From Sphingobacterium sp. (GTDB taxonomy: Bacteria > Bacteroidota > Bacteroidia > SpSt-205), in assembly GCA_028276345.1 (NCBI GenBank), contig JAPYWM010000065.1:1-7060 (forward strand): 7,060 bases of DNA, read 5' to 3'. Position numbers and translations under genes: made by a program. This document shows positions 1 to 6,865 of this stretch, piece by piece. The notes below the pieces were generated by a model. That model did not search any database and was not told the origin of the DNA. It saw nothing but the letters and a program-made list of their open reading frames with translations. Position 1 is the first letter of the stretch; each line of letters opens with the position of its first letter.

Positions 1-291
1 CTCATCTACAAGCACGCTATTCGGGCCACTGACATCCTCCAGAAGCCCATTGAGGGGCCCAATGGCTGGGGAATGTTTTATGAACTTTACGGCGAAGTGC
101 CTACCCATGCGCTCCTCTTCTATACCGACTCTGTGCGCTATGCGATCATGGTAGCGTCCTACTTCAAGGTAGCTGGCGCCGAAGATTCGCTACTGCCTAT
201 CATCCAGCGCATGCGTCAGGAATTGGAAGCCATTTACCCCTCCATCCAATGGCGACCCGTGGTATCGACACGCACGCCCACCTGTTTTTAG
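1..291 (+). CDS. gldD: GldD-like gliding motility lipoprotein, C-terminal part
   Basis: This is an open frame from the window edge to a TAG at 289-291, giving 96 residues with the N-terminus and lipobox missing. From memory of the family, the GldD C-terminal pattern is recognisable: YKHAIRATDILQKP near the start, then GMFYELYG, then FYTDSVRYAIMVASYF (family form: fYlTDS..hFlrgalYF), then DSLLPII and a closing QW. GldD is a Bacteroidota lipoprotein needed for gliding and linked to the type IX secretion machinery. The conserved part ends at about the QW; the last dozen or so residues look unconstrained and lie in the 43-bp overlap with tatD. The gene is probably co-transcribed and translationally coupled with tatD. 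The assignment rests on recalled motifs, not an alignment. Confidence 0.8.
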   Translation, partial: LIYKHAIRATDILQKPIEGPNGWGMFYELYGEVPTHALLFYTDSVRYAIMVASYFKVAGAEDSLLPIIQRMRQELEAIYPSIQWRPVVSTRTPTCF

Positions 292-1025
292 AGGCATTTG
301 AGCAGGACATAGAGGCTGTCACCCATCGAGCTCAGGCCGTGTGTGAGGCGGTCCTTTTGCCCAACCTAGATGCGCATACCCTCCCCGCCCTCCGGGCGCT
401 AATCCAGCGTTTCCCAGGCTTTTATCATGGTATGCTCGGTCTCCATCCCACGCATGTGCGGGAAGACTTTCTCGAGCAGCTGGCGGAGCTTCGGTCAGCA
501 CTCAACCAGGGAAGGTGGATAGCCATCGGCGAAGTGGGCTTGGATGCCTATCATGATGCCTCCACCTTACCCCGCCAAAGGGAAGCGCTTTCTATTCAGG
601 TCGCGTGGGCCCGTGAGACCGGCCTACCGCTCTCGATTCACTTCCGTGCCGCCCTGGACGATACGCTGGAGGTTCTCATGCCCTTTCGGGGGGAAGTGAC
701 AGGCGTTTTTCATTGTTTTACCGGCAGTCGGGAGGAAGCATTTCGGATTCTAAATGCGGGGTTTGTAGTGGGGTTAGGGGGGGTAGTAACTTTCAAGAAT
801 GCGTCGGCGCTGCATGATGCGGTGCGGCATTTGCCGGCTGGTAGTTTCGTGCTGGAGACGGATAGCCCTTATTTAGCGCCGCATCCGTACCGGGGCCGTC
901 GCAACGAAAGTAGCTATCTCCCGCTCATTGCGCAGGCGGTAGCCATGCTGCGGGGCGTCCCGGTGGAGCTTATCTGGGAGGAGACCAATGCTACGGCCCA
1001 GCAGATATTCCCGCTAAAAAAATAA
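249..1025 (+). CDS. tatD: TatD family metal-dependent hydrolase (nuclease)
   Basis: The product has 258 residues, a normal length for the family. TatD proteins are TIM-barrel metal-dependent hydrolases of the amidohydrolase superfamily; characterised members are 3'-5' exonucleases or DNases acting in the cytoplasm. The metal-site motifs are all present in order: DTHAH (7-11), GLHP (64-67), GEVGLD (94-99, Glu95), HFR (131-133), HCFTG (155-159) and ETDSPYLAP (203-211, Asp205), followed by RGRRNE (215-220). The ATG at 249 puts DTHAH at residue 7, as expected, and the next Met is residue 62, so this start is firm although it lies inside gldD. No Shine-Dalgarno is visible, and translation is likely coupled to gldD. 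The exact substrate cannot be told from sequence. The final codons (PLKK) supply an A7 run that acts as the T-tract of a minus-strand terminator. Confidence 0.96.
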   Translation: MATRGIDTHAHLFLEAFEQDIEAVTHRAQAVCEAVLLPNLDAHTLPALRALIQRFPGFYHGMLGLHPTHVREDFLEQLAELRSALNQGRWIAIGEVGLDAYHDASTLPRQREALSIQVAWARETGLPLSIHFRAALDDTLEVLMPFRGEVTGVFHCFTGSREEAFRILNAGFVVGLGGVVTFKNASALHDAVRHLPAGSFVLETDSPYLAPHPYRGRRNESSYLPLIAQAVAMLRGVPVELIWEETNATAQQIFPLKK

Positions 1026-1050
1026 GGGGTGGGGCCAAAGCCCGCACCCC
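1016..1050 (-). terminator. Intrinsic terminator of the leftward operon
   Basis: On the plus strand GGGGTG (1026-1031) pairs with CACCCC (1045-1050), and GGGC (1032-1035) pairs with GCCC (1040-1043). The loop is CAAA and G1044 is bulged. Read on the minus strand, the hairpin is followed directly by TTATTTTTTT (1025-1016), the classic U-tract. It lies 36 bp past the stop codon of the minus-strand gene ending at 1086. For rightward transcripts from tatD the same hairpin forms but no T-run follows, so it would be weak in that direction. Confidence 0.85.
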
Positions 1051-1085
1051 CTGAAAACGCCTATAGAACCCTTAGCCTTCGGTCT

Positions 1086-3872
1086 CTACGGTCGGATGAG
1101 TTTTAGGCTCTGCTGGAAGCGGCGCCCGCTCGTGTCGTAGGCTTCTACGGTGAGAATATAGGTACCAGCGCTCAGCCCGCCGCCAGGCTGGACGGAGAGA
1201 TGATGAATGCCGCTAGTGAGGTTCTGGTACGTGTGGGCATGCACCCGGTCACCTTTTATCGTGTAGAGCTGGTAGGAGAGCTGGCGCAGCGGCATGGCTG
1301 TCTGCACCTCGATGGTAAAGTCCTGACTGAAGGGATTCGGATATGTGCGGATAGTAACCGGCGCTTGCGTAGCGGTAGCCAGCGGGAGACCCGTAGCATA
1401 ACGACTGCTTAGTTTCCACACGCCACGCCCCCAGGTGCCGATAAATATAGGCCGTTCGGGATCCGGGTCTAAGTACTCTTCCGTCTTGGGGAAGTCGGGA
1501 TTAGAGGCGTCTACGGTATCTACCCGGAAGGTATAGGGCTTCCACGTGATGGAGGTAACAGGGATGCGGCCAATAGCTTCCCCGGTCATTTCTTCCCAGG
1601 TGGGCGAGAGAACATTTGTGCACCGCCACAGCCCCCACTCCGTGCCGGCTAAAAGCAGGTGCGAGGAGTCCGGATGGAAGAAGAGCGCATACACAGGCAC
1701 TTTCGGGAGGTCACCCTGAATAGTGGTAAAGGTAGGCGAAGCGCTGGTCGCATCTTGTGAGAGGAAGATGCGGTCGGTGCCGTTGTAGCTGCCTGTAGCT
1801 ATGGCCACCAGGTCAGGGTTATTGGGGTGCACTGCGATAGCACTAATCCAACGGCCATTTATGAGCGCGGCGATGCTGGTCGTGAGGTCCTCCAGACCAT
1901 TCCCGGGTTGAGTCCTGTCTAAGCGCACATCATGGGCATTTTTGAGGCGGTAGAGTTTGCCGTCGGAGGTCCCCACCCAGACCGTGTAGTTGCTATCGAA
2001 AGCGATGGCAGTAGGGATAGAACGGTTTGCTGTATTGACATAATCGGCATAGGTAGCGCCGGCGGTGGTAAGATTTGTGATAGGCTGGTCACTCACGCGG
2101 TTCCACCGGAATAGCGTATCATACGTCACTGTCCAGATATAGCCCCCTGTGGCGGCAAAGAGGAAAAAGGTATCGGTGCGCTGATTATTTTGGTCTTTTA
2201 CCCGGGGCTGGAAACGTTCAGCAAGGGCAATAGGCGGATAGAGCGGCCCAAACCGATGCGGGCGGTCCCCCGAGACAGCTCCACAGCTGCCACTCGCTGG
2301 ACACCAGGCGATATTTTGGTCAGGGTCGTTATTATCATTGTAGAAGGCATCCAAACGGGGCACGTTGTACACGCTAAAATAGGTATTCCCTCTGGTCTCA
2401 CAGAAGCGAATGCGCCCTGCTTCGTAGGAGAAGAACGAGTGGTCAGGCTGGGCTTGACGAGCGACCACATACCCCACTATGGAGGCAGCGGGCGAGAAGT
2501 CCGTAGATATCTGGTTGATGAGGCGGAAGCCTCCCAGCGGATCTGTGGGATACCGACTGGTAATGAAGAGGGGGGAAGGACCCGAAGCATAAACGTCGCC
2601 ATTAGAAGAGACGGCTACGGAGAGGACGCGGGTCGCCTGGATGCCCTGACTGGCATCTTCTACGCGGCTGCGGTCGGACGTTACTCGGACCGGGCGGCCA
2701 TCTCCCACGACTAAGAGCACGTTATTATCCAGGAAAAGGACTTGGCGAATGGGATTTGGCAGGCGCACTAAAAAGGGGTCCTGATTCGGGGGATTGATGC
2801 GGCGCCAGCCGATACTGGGCGAAAACTCCCAGAGCTGCGAGCCGCCAATCACAATATGCAGGGGGTCTTGCGGATCCACGGCCAGCGCAAAGGGGCCAGT
2901 TCCCCGCCCATTCAGCACAGCAAAAGCCGGATTTTCAGGATTGCACAGGAGCGTCCAGCTATCGCCATTATCCCGACTCACCCAGACGCCTACCAGATTT
3001 CCGCTGGCATTAGCCGTAGCTACATAGAGCGTCTTCGGATCGGAAGGCGCCCGTGTAATCACCACATTGCCTCCTGTAAGCTGATTCAGGTTCACCCCGG
3101 ATGGTCTCGGCAAACTGCTGGTCAGGCTCTGGAAACTCGTCCCACCATCCGTAGAACGGAAGAGCGAGTCTGTATTCGTCACAAAGATCGTCTGGTCATC
3201 CTGCCCCCAGGCCACCGTGGAGATACGCTTGGTGGATTTGAAGATGAGCCCCGTGGCGGTAGCGAGATTGTCAGAGCTCACATATAGGGTATCATGCGTA
3301 GCCACGAGAACTTTTCCATGTGCCGCATCCATGGCGGTAACAACCGTCCAGTCCGTGGAAGAGTAGGTATAAGTAAGGTTGGCGCCATTCCAGCTTGCTT
3401 GCGCAGGCGCAAAGGTATTCCCGCCGTCTGCTGAGACAAAAACACCCATCCCCGGTCGCCCCACAAACCCCACGGCCCCACCTTTCGTAGTAGGAATGGC
3501 CGTGGGCGAAACGCCTGAGGGATTGAATAATACAGCAGCAGCCGTGCCCACGTACAGGTTGGTACCATCAGTCGCCAAGGTAGTCACCGATGGACAGCGC
3601 CAGGTGTTTTCGCCGTTTTGATTGAGATTGAAGCCTGGGACTACACTCCAGGTACGACCACCATCCGTGGAGCGAAATAACCCCCCAAACGCAGAGCCAA
3701 TATAGAGGGTATTCCCCACCCGAAGCGCTGTGTGAATGTTGTGCCCTAAATTGTTGGGACCTACGGGCTCCCACGGGAAACTACTCGCACTGACCTGGAC
3801 TTGCCGCTGGGGACTGCGCCAACCCAGAAGCGCCAGCCCCACCACAATCGCAGCGGTAATAAAGTAGCGCAT
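1086..3872 (-). CDS. Exported BNR/sortilin-like beta-propeller protein with T9SS type A sorting domain
   Basis: The product has 928 residues from the ATG at 3872. The N-terminus (MRYFITAAIVVGLALLGW) is basic then hydrophobic, a Sec-type signal. The body carries BNR/Asp-box units: FRSTDGGRTW (66-75), FVSADGGNTF (145-154), FRSTDGGTSF (238-247) and WVSRDNGDSW (297-306), with weaker ones such as LYVSS (197-201) and IFLSQD (702-707). VxVGTSDGKLYRL-type blades (about 631-643) suggest one or two sortilin/VPS10-like propellers. The last ~86 residues (843-928) begin TYPNPF and end in GTYILTVEAYDTSG...LIRP, the Por-type C-terminal domain that targets proteins through the T9SS. A longer frame back to 3962 exists but adds 30 residues with no signal character, overlaps the upstream gene by 70 bp and buries the promoter, so I reject it. 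No catalytic residues (such as sialidase motifs) were seen; ligand and role are unknown. Confidence 0.9.
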   Translation of the reverse strand: MRYFITAAIVVGLALLGWRSPQRQVQVSASSFPWEPVGPNNLGHNIHTALRVGNTLYIGSAFGGLFRSTDGGRTWSVVPGFNLNQNGENTWRCPSVTTLATDGTNLYVGTAAAVLFNPSGVSPTAIPTTKGGAVGFVGRPGMGVFVSADGGNTFAPAQASWNGANLTYTYSSTDWTVVTAMDAAHGKVLVATHDTLYVSSDNLATATGLIFKSTKRISTVAWGQDDQTIFVTNTDSLFRSTDGGTSFQSLTSSLPRPSGVNLNQLTGGNVVITRAPSDPKTLYVATANASGNLVGVWVSRDNGDSWTLLCNPENPAFAVLNGRGTGPFALAVDPQDPLHIVIGGSQLWEFSPSIGWRRINPPNQDPFLVRLPNPIRQVLFLDNNVLLVVGDGRPVRVTSDRSRVEDASQGIQATRVLSVAVSSNGDVYASGPSPLFITSRYPTDPLGGFRLINQISTDFSPAASIVGYVVARQAQPDHSFFSYEAGRIRFCETRGNTYFSVYNVPRLDAFYNDNNDPDQNIAWCPASGSCGAVSGDRPHRFGPLYPPIALAERFQPRVKDQNNQRTDTFFLFAATGGYIWTVTYDTLFRWNRVSDQPITNLTTAGATYADYVNTANRSIPTAIAFDSNYTVWVGTSDGKLYRLKNAHDVRLDRTQPGNGLEDLTTSIAALINGRWISAIAVHPNNPDLVAIATGSYNGTDRIFLSQDATSASPTFTTIQGDLPKVPVYALFFHPDSSHLLLAGTEWGLWRCTNVLSPTWEEMTGEAIGRIPVTSITWKPYTFRVDTVDASNPDFPKTEEYLDPDPERPIFIGTWGRGVWKLSSRYATGLPLATATQAPVTIRTYPNPFSQDFTIEVQTAMPLRQLSYQLYTIKGDRVHAHTYQNLTSGIHHLSVQPGGGLSAGTYILTVEAYDTSGRRFQQSLKLIRP

Positions 3873-3876
3873 ACGG

Positions 3877-3904
3877 CAAATATACGGGTTTTTTACTTTG
3901 CCAA
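3877..3904 (-). promoter_or_regulatory. Bacteroidota-type promoter of the T9SS cargo gene
   Basis: On the minus strand TTG (3904-3902) is followed after 17 nt by TATATTTG (3884-3877), an exact match to the -7 element TAnnTTTG with a -33 TTG at an accepted spacing. Only four bases (CCGT) separate the -7 element from the ATG at 3872, so transcription should begin at or beside the start codon. The -33 element lies inside the last codons of the upstream TPR gene. Confidence 0.7.
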
Positions 3905-4342
3905 CCGTTCGGCTGGAAGCCACCGCATACCTCTGTCCAGCGTAGGGGAAGCGCTTCCCCACGTAGGCGGGGCCTTTTCCGTAGGCGGCGGTAAAGCAAC
4001 ATACTGCATGTATCTAAGCGGCTCTATCGGCGGAGGCACCCGTAGCCGCCTACGGAGCCAGATGTAGTTTTCCCAGGCCAGCCGGTAAGTAGGATGATAC
4101 TGCAAGCTTTGTTTCCACAGGGCCAGGGCTTCTGCACTATCGCCCCGATGCAGCGCAATATACCCCAGCTGCTGATAGATTAGCGCCCGCCGAACAGAGT
4201 CTCCCTCGGTGAGGAGGATTTTCTGCCAGGCTCGGGTGGCGGCTTCCCAGTTTTTCGCACGGGTAAGCGCCTGCGCCTCTTGATAGGGATTCTGCCCCCA
4301 GCCCATCAGGAAAAGCCCCACATACAGTAGCCTCGGCCACAC
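3893..4342 (-). CDS. Small exported TPR-repeat protein
   Basis: The product has 149 residues from a GTG start. The N-terminus (WPRLLYVGLFLMGWGQ) looks like a short signal peptide, so the mature protein would act in the periplasm or cell envelope. Two helix-turn-helix TPR units are visible: about 19-46 (YQEAQALTRAKNWEAATRAW) and about 55-86 (IYQQLGYIALHRGDSAEALA, then WKQSLQYHP). A third helix pair may begin at 88-100. The tail (102-149) is proline-rich and has no recognisable domain. The GTG is chosen because a strong SD lies just upstream and the next Met (residue 13) would destroy the signal peptide. The gene starts 8 bp after the yidC stop, so the two are almost surely co-transcribed. TPR proteins scaffold protein contacts; the partner here is unknown. 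Confidence 0.85.
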   Translation of the reverse strand: MWPRLLYVGLFLMGWGQNPYQEAQALTRAKNWEAATRAWQKILLTEGDSVRRALIYQQLGYIALHRGDSAEALALWKQSLQYHPTYRLAWENYIWLRRRLRVPPPIEPLRYMQYVALPPPTEKAPPTWGSASPTLDRGMRWLPAERLAK

Positions 4343-4345
4343 AGG

Positions 4346-4352
4346 CCCTCCT
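4346..4352 (-). promoter_or_regulatory. Strong Shine-Dalgarno of the TPR gene
   Basis: The minus strand reads AGGAGGG (4352-4346), then CCT, then the GTG start (4342-4340). The motif overlaps the yidC stop codon TAG (4353-4351). It supports the GTG choice and suggests translational coupling. It stands out because the transcription-unit-leading genes here have almost no room for a leader. Confidence 0.75.
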
Positions 4353-6114
4353 ATCGGCGCTTCCCGCCTCGCTGTAGCCAGCGCGGCAGCTGCTGCTGGC
4401 GGGACGTGCCCTGCTTGGTTGTTTTCTTCTGGCGGCGCGCACGTAGCTTTCGGATAATCGCCTCCTTATCCACCAGCCGCCGCATCAGCAGCGTCTGCCC
4501 AATCGTCAGCACATTCAGCACCGTGTAATACCAACTCAGCGCCGCCGAATAGCTATTGAGAAAAAGAAAAAAGATCGCCGGCGTCAGATACGGTAGCCAC
4601 TTCATGCCCGGCGTCGTCGTAGACGTGCTCTGCGGCGAAAGCACCGTATACGCCAGCGTCGTGAGCGCCGTCATCAAAGCAAACAAACTCAGATGATCCC
4701 CCAAGATCGGAATGTGAAAACCCCACCGAATCAGATCATCATACGTAGAAAGGTCCTTCGCCCAGAGAAAACTCTGCTGCCTCAGCTCAAACGCCGAGGG
4801 AAAAAACGCCACCATCGCAAAAAATATCGGCATCTGCAGAAGCAGCGGAATGCACCCACTCAGCGGATTCACCCCCAGCTCCCGGTATAAAAGCGACTTT
4901 TCCAGCATGAGCTTATTCGGGTCGTCTTTGTACTTTTCATCCAAGGCTTTGACTTCGGGCAATTCGTTGATAACCTGCATGCGGGCCCCTGCTACATAGC
5001 TCTGCCAAGTGAGCGGCGAAAGTAAAATCTTCACAAGTAGCGCCAGAATCGCAATAATAATCCCATACGACGGCACATACCGCTCCAAAAACTGAAACAC
5101 CGGAATGATAAAGCCCGTATTGATGTACCGGATAAAGCTCCACCCTAAGTTGAGCTGTTTCTCGTAGTCCTGGCCGTAGGCTTTGAGATACGTGTAGCGG
5201 AGGGGGCCGAAATACAGCGCTTCTCGAGCGGTGCCATTCTCCACTGGAAGCTGCAAGGTCAGCTCGTAGCGGGGCAGCTCCGCCTCAGAAAACGGCAGAC
5301 TCCGCAGGGTTACCGCCCCATACCCCCCATCACACCGGAAAAGCTGCGCAAAAAACTGCCCTTTCACAGAGACCCAGGAAATGCTCCCCTGGAAAGTCTT
5401 TTCTACTTTTTCGTCCTCGTCCGGCGTGAGGTGGTCCACATCTTCGCCCTGGCGATAGTATAAAGCCGTGTAAGGGCGCATTTGCTTGACAGACCGCTCC
5501 GTCTGCGGCGTCTCAATAGCAACATAGTGGGCTATGTAGGGATTACGCAGGCGCTCTTTGAGGTTGTGAAAAGTAATCTCCCGCACAATATGAAAGTCCT
5601 CCGGCGTAAAGCGATATACCACCTGAATAAACGTATCCGGTGCCAGCGTAAGGCGAAAGATAGCGCTATCCGGACTTTTCGCCACAGGGCCGCGGGGAAT
5701 ATATACCGGCTCAAAGGTCAGCCGGTGCAAGGGCACGAGATACCGCCCCTCCGCAAAGGTCAGCTCGCTCCGCTGGCGGCTATCCCACAGGATGATCGGA
5801 TTGCCAAAGCCGTCCTTGTAGCGGGGGAGGGCATAGCGCACCAGCGCCGCCCCCCGCGTGCTAAACGTCGCCGTATAGGTCGGCGTCTGCACCACCATTA
5901 CACTTTCCGGCGCCTCCATAAAACGCGCATAAGGCCCTACCTCCAACGTATCCGCTGGCCTCGGCAGAAGCGTATCCGTCGTCTGGACAGAGTCTGTCCG
6001 AAGCGCAGCAGTCTGCTGAGCGGGCGTGGACTGGGCAGACTGCGCCATCCATATCGTCCACAGAAACATGAGAATGGTAATCAGAAAAATACCGAGCCAG
6101 CCTTCACGAGACAC
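4351..6114 (-). CDS. yidC: YidC/Oxa1 membrane protein insertase
   Basis: The product has 587 residues, a usual length for Gram-negative YidC. It inserts and folds inner-membrane proteins, alone or with SecYEG. The first membrane segment is at about 6-24 (WLGIFLITILMFLWTIWMA). Then come the periplasmic beta-sandwich domain (about 70-310) with WVSVKGQFF (247-255) and YFGP (301-304), and the conserved Oxa1 core from about 330: hairpin TM at 349-368, the cytoplasmic coiled region MQVINELPEVKALDEKYKDD (379-398), the signature NPLSGCIPLLLQMPIFFAM (416-434), and TM segments near 475-492 and 508-545. The basic residue in the hydrophilic groove is Lys362 where E. coli has Arg366, which I recall as normal for Bacteroidota. 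The C-terminal tail (551-587) is very basic, suited to ribosome contact. The GTG at 6114 gives a good first membrane segment; a later Met (16) would cut it. No pyrG is visible nearby. Confidence 0.97.
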   Translation of the reverse strand: MSREGWLGIFLITILMFLWTIWMAQSAQSTPAQQTAALRTDSVQTTDTLLPRPADTLEVGPYARFMEAPESVMVVQTPTYTATFSTRGAALVRYALPRYKDGFGNPIILWDSRQRSELTFAEGRYLVPLHRLTFEPVYIPRGPVAKSPDSAIFRLTLAPDTFIQVVYRFTPEDFHIVREITFHNLKERLRNPYIAHYVAIETPQTERSVKQMRPYTALYYRQGEDVDHLTPDEDEKVEKTFQGSISWVSVKGQFFAQLFRCDGGYGAVTLRSLPFSEAELPRYELTLQLPVENGTAREALYFGPLRYTYLKAYGQDYEKQLNLGWSFIRYINTGFIIPVFQFLERYVPSYGIIIAILALLVKILLSPLTWQSYVAGARMQVINELPEVKALDEKYKDDPNKLMLEKSLLYRELGVNPLSGCIPLLLQMPIFFAMVAFFPSAFELRQQSFLWAKDLSTYDDLIRWGFHIPILGDHLSLFALMTALTTLAYTVLSPQSTSTTTPGMKWLPYLTPAIFFLFLNSYSAALSWYYTVLNVLTIGQTLLMRRLVDKEAIIRKLRARRQKKTTKQGTSRQQQLPRWLQRGGKRR

Positions 6115-6119
6115 GGCGG

Positions 6120-6127
6120 CAAAGATA
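6120..6127 (-). promoter_or_regulatory. -7 promoter element of yidC
   Basis: The minus strand reads TATCTTTG (6127-6120), an exact TAnnTTTG, followed by CCGCC and the GTG start at 6114. I found no TTG at the expected -33 distance, which would lie inside the first scpA codons, so the upstream half is weak or different. No Shine-Dalgarno fits in the 5-nt gap. Confidence 0.6.
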
Positions 6128-6136
6128 ACGGCTACG

Positions 6137-6144
6137 TACCTTTG
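6137..6144 (+). promoter_or_regulatory. -7 promoter element of scpA
   Basis: TACCTTTG is an exact TAnnTTTG, and by manual scan the only one on the plus strand of this window. Three bases (GAC) separate it from the ATG at 6148. No clear -33 TTG is seen upstream. It lies 9 bp from the oppositely directed yidC -7 element. Confidence 0.6.
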
Positions 6145-6147
6145 GAC

Positions 6148-6855
6148 ATGGAGGTCTGCTGGCGAGACGGGGTGGTATGGATAGTCTCGGATACCTACGA
6201 GGGCCCTGCCGACCTGATGAACTTCTTCTTAGCGCGGGGCAAGCTCCCCCCCGCCGACGTGGCGGCCCAACCCCTGCTGGATGCGCTTTTGCCGCTCTTA
6301 GACCAGCTCCCCTTAGAGGAGCGCATGGAGGTGCTGCTATTTCTGGCGCATCTCCTCTTTCTAAAAGCCCGGGCCCTTTTGCCGGCGCTTCCGGATGAGG
6401 CGCCACCAGCGCCTGAAAGCCCCTCCCCGCCTACCTCCTTGCTCTCCCCCCTGCTTCTGCAAGCTTGGGAAAACGCTATCCGGCAAGCGCAGGGACGCTT
6501 GGCGCGCCCAGCTGCCGAGGATATCACCCCCCTGCCCTTTCTCAAACCAGTCTCCCAGATGGACATCCTACGGGCTTACCTGGCCGTCCTCGCCGCCCAA
6601 GAAAAACGCCAGCGCCGCTACGCCGTCCAGCCGCCACCCCTCTCTATTGAAACCGTCGCCCAAGACTTAGAACGTTACTTCGCCCACACGCCTCAGACGA
6701 CCCTCTCGGCGCTCTTTGCGTCTTTTCCGCGCAATGCCCTCTACTGGGCGGTCGGGCTCTTCCTCATCCTAAGCTGGATTCAGGAAGAGCGGCTCCGCTA
6801 CGAGCCTACAAACCTCTGGAATGGCCAGCTCACCTGGGTAGAAGGAAACCCGTAA
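6148..6855 (+). CDS. scpA: Segregation and condensation protein A (kleisin)
   Basis: The product has 235 residues, slightly compact for ScpA. ScpA is the kleisin that bridges the SMC heads and binds ScpB in the bacterial condensin complex on the nucleoid. The N-terminal signature DTYEGPADLMNFFLARGKL (15-33) matches the family form YEGPLDLLL..I. The helix 61-79 (EVLLFLAHLLFLKARALLP) matches the FLvmAatLl.iKSr.LLP helix. A low-complexity Pro/Ala linker follows at 81-100. The C-terminal winged-helix part (about 165-230) includes TTLSALFASFPRNALYWAVG and LILSWIQEERLRYE. The frame stays open far upstream, antisense to yidC, but homology begins just after the ATG at 6148 and a -7 element sits 3 nt before it. 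A TTG at 6142 is possible but lies within that element. No scpB follows. Confidence 0.93.
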   Translation: MEVCWRDGVVWIVSDTYEGPADLMNFFLARGKLPPADVAAQPLLDALLPLLDQLPLEERMEVLLFLAHLLFLKARALLPALPDEAPPAPESPSPPTSLLSPLLLQAWENAIRQAQGRLARPAAEDITPLPFLKPVSQMDILRAYLAVLAAQEKRQRRYAVQPPPLSIETVAQDLERYFAHTPQTTLSALFASFPRNALYWAVGLFLILSWIQEERLRYEPTNLWNGQLTWVEGNP

Positions 6856-6860
6856 AATTG
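6853..6860 (+). promoter_or_regulatory. Candidate -7 promoter element before the window-edge gene
   Basis: TAAAATTG differs from TAnnTTTG at one base. It overlaps the scpA stop codon (TAA, 6853-6855) and is followed by CCCCC and the ATG at 6866. No TTG is found at -33 spacing. The call is tentative and leans on the same layout at three other genes in the window. Read-through from scpA is the alternative. Confidence 0.35.
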
Positions 6861-6865
6861 CCCCC

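Noticed and set aside
2190..2714. 174-codon plus-strand frame antisense to the propeller gene
   Set aside because: No recognisable domain or start signal. The opposite strand has a continuous 928-residue protein with clear BNR and T9SS motifs.
3410..3417. Exact TAnnTTTG on the minus strand inside the propeller gene
   Set aside because: It lies mid-gene within a coding blade with no sensible in-frame start just downstream, so it is treated as a chance match. It is kept in the count as the one exception to the start-site pattern.
3873..3962. N-terminal extension of the T9SS cargo protein to a start at 3962
   Set aside because: The 30 extra residues precede a clear signal peptide, overlap the TPR gene by 70 bp in another frame and would bury the promoter.
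5482..6147. Upstream extension of the scpA frame to give a 457-residue protein
   Set aside because: The added 222 residues are antisense to conserved yidC sequence, are very rich in Arg, Lys and His, and show no domain. ScpA homology begins just after 6148, where a -7 element precedes the ATG.
6195..6566. Minus-strand frames antisense to scpA (including 6104-6406)
   Set aside because: Their composition is low-complexity, rich in Ala, Arg, Gly and Ser, as expected for the shadow of a GC-rich gene, with no supporting motif or start signal.
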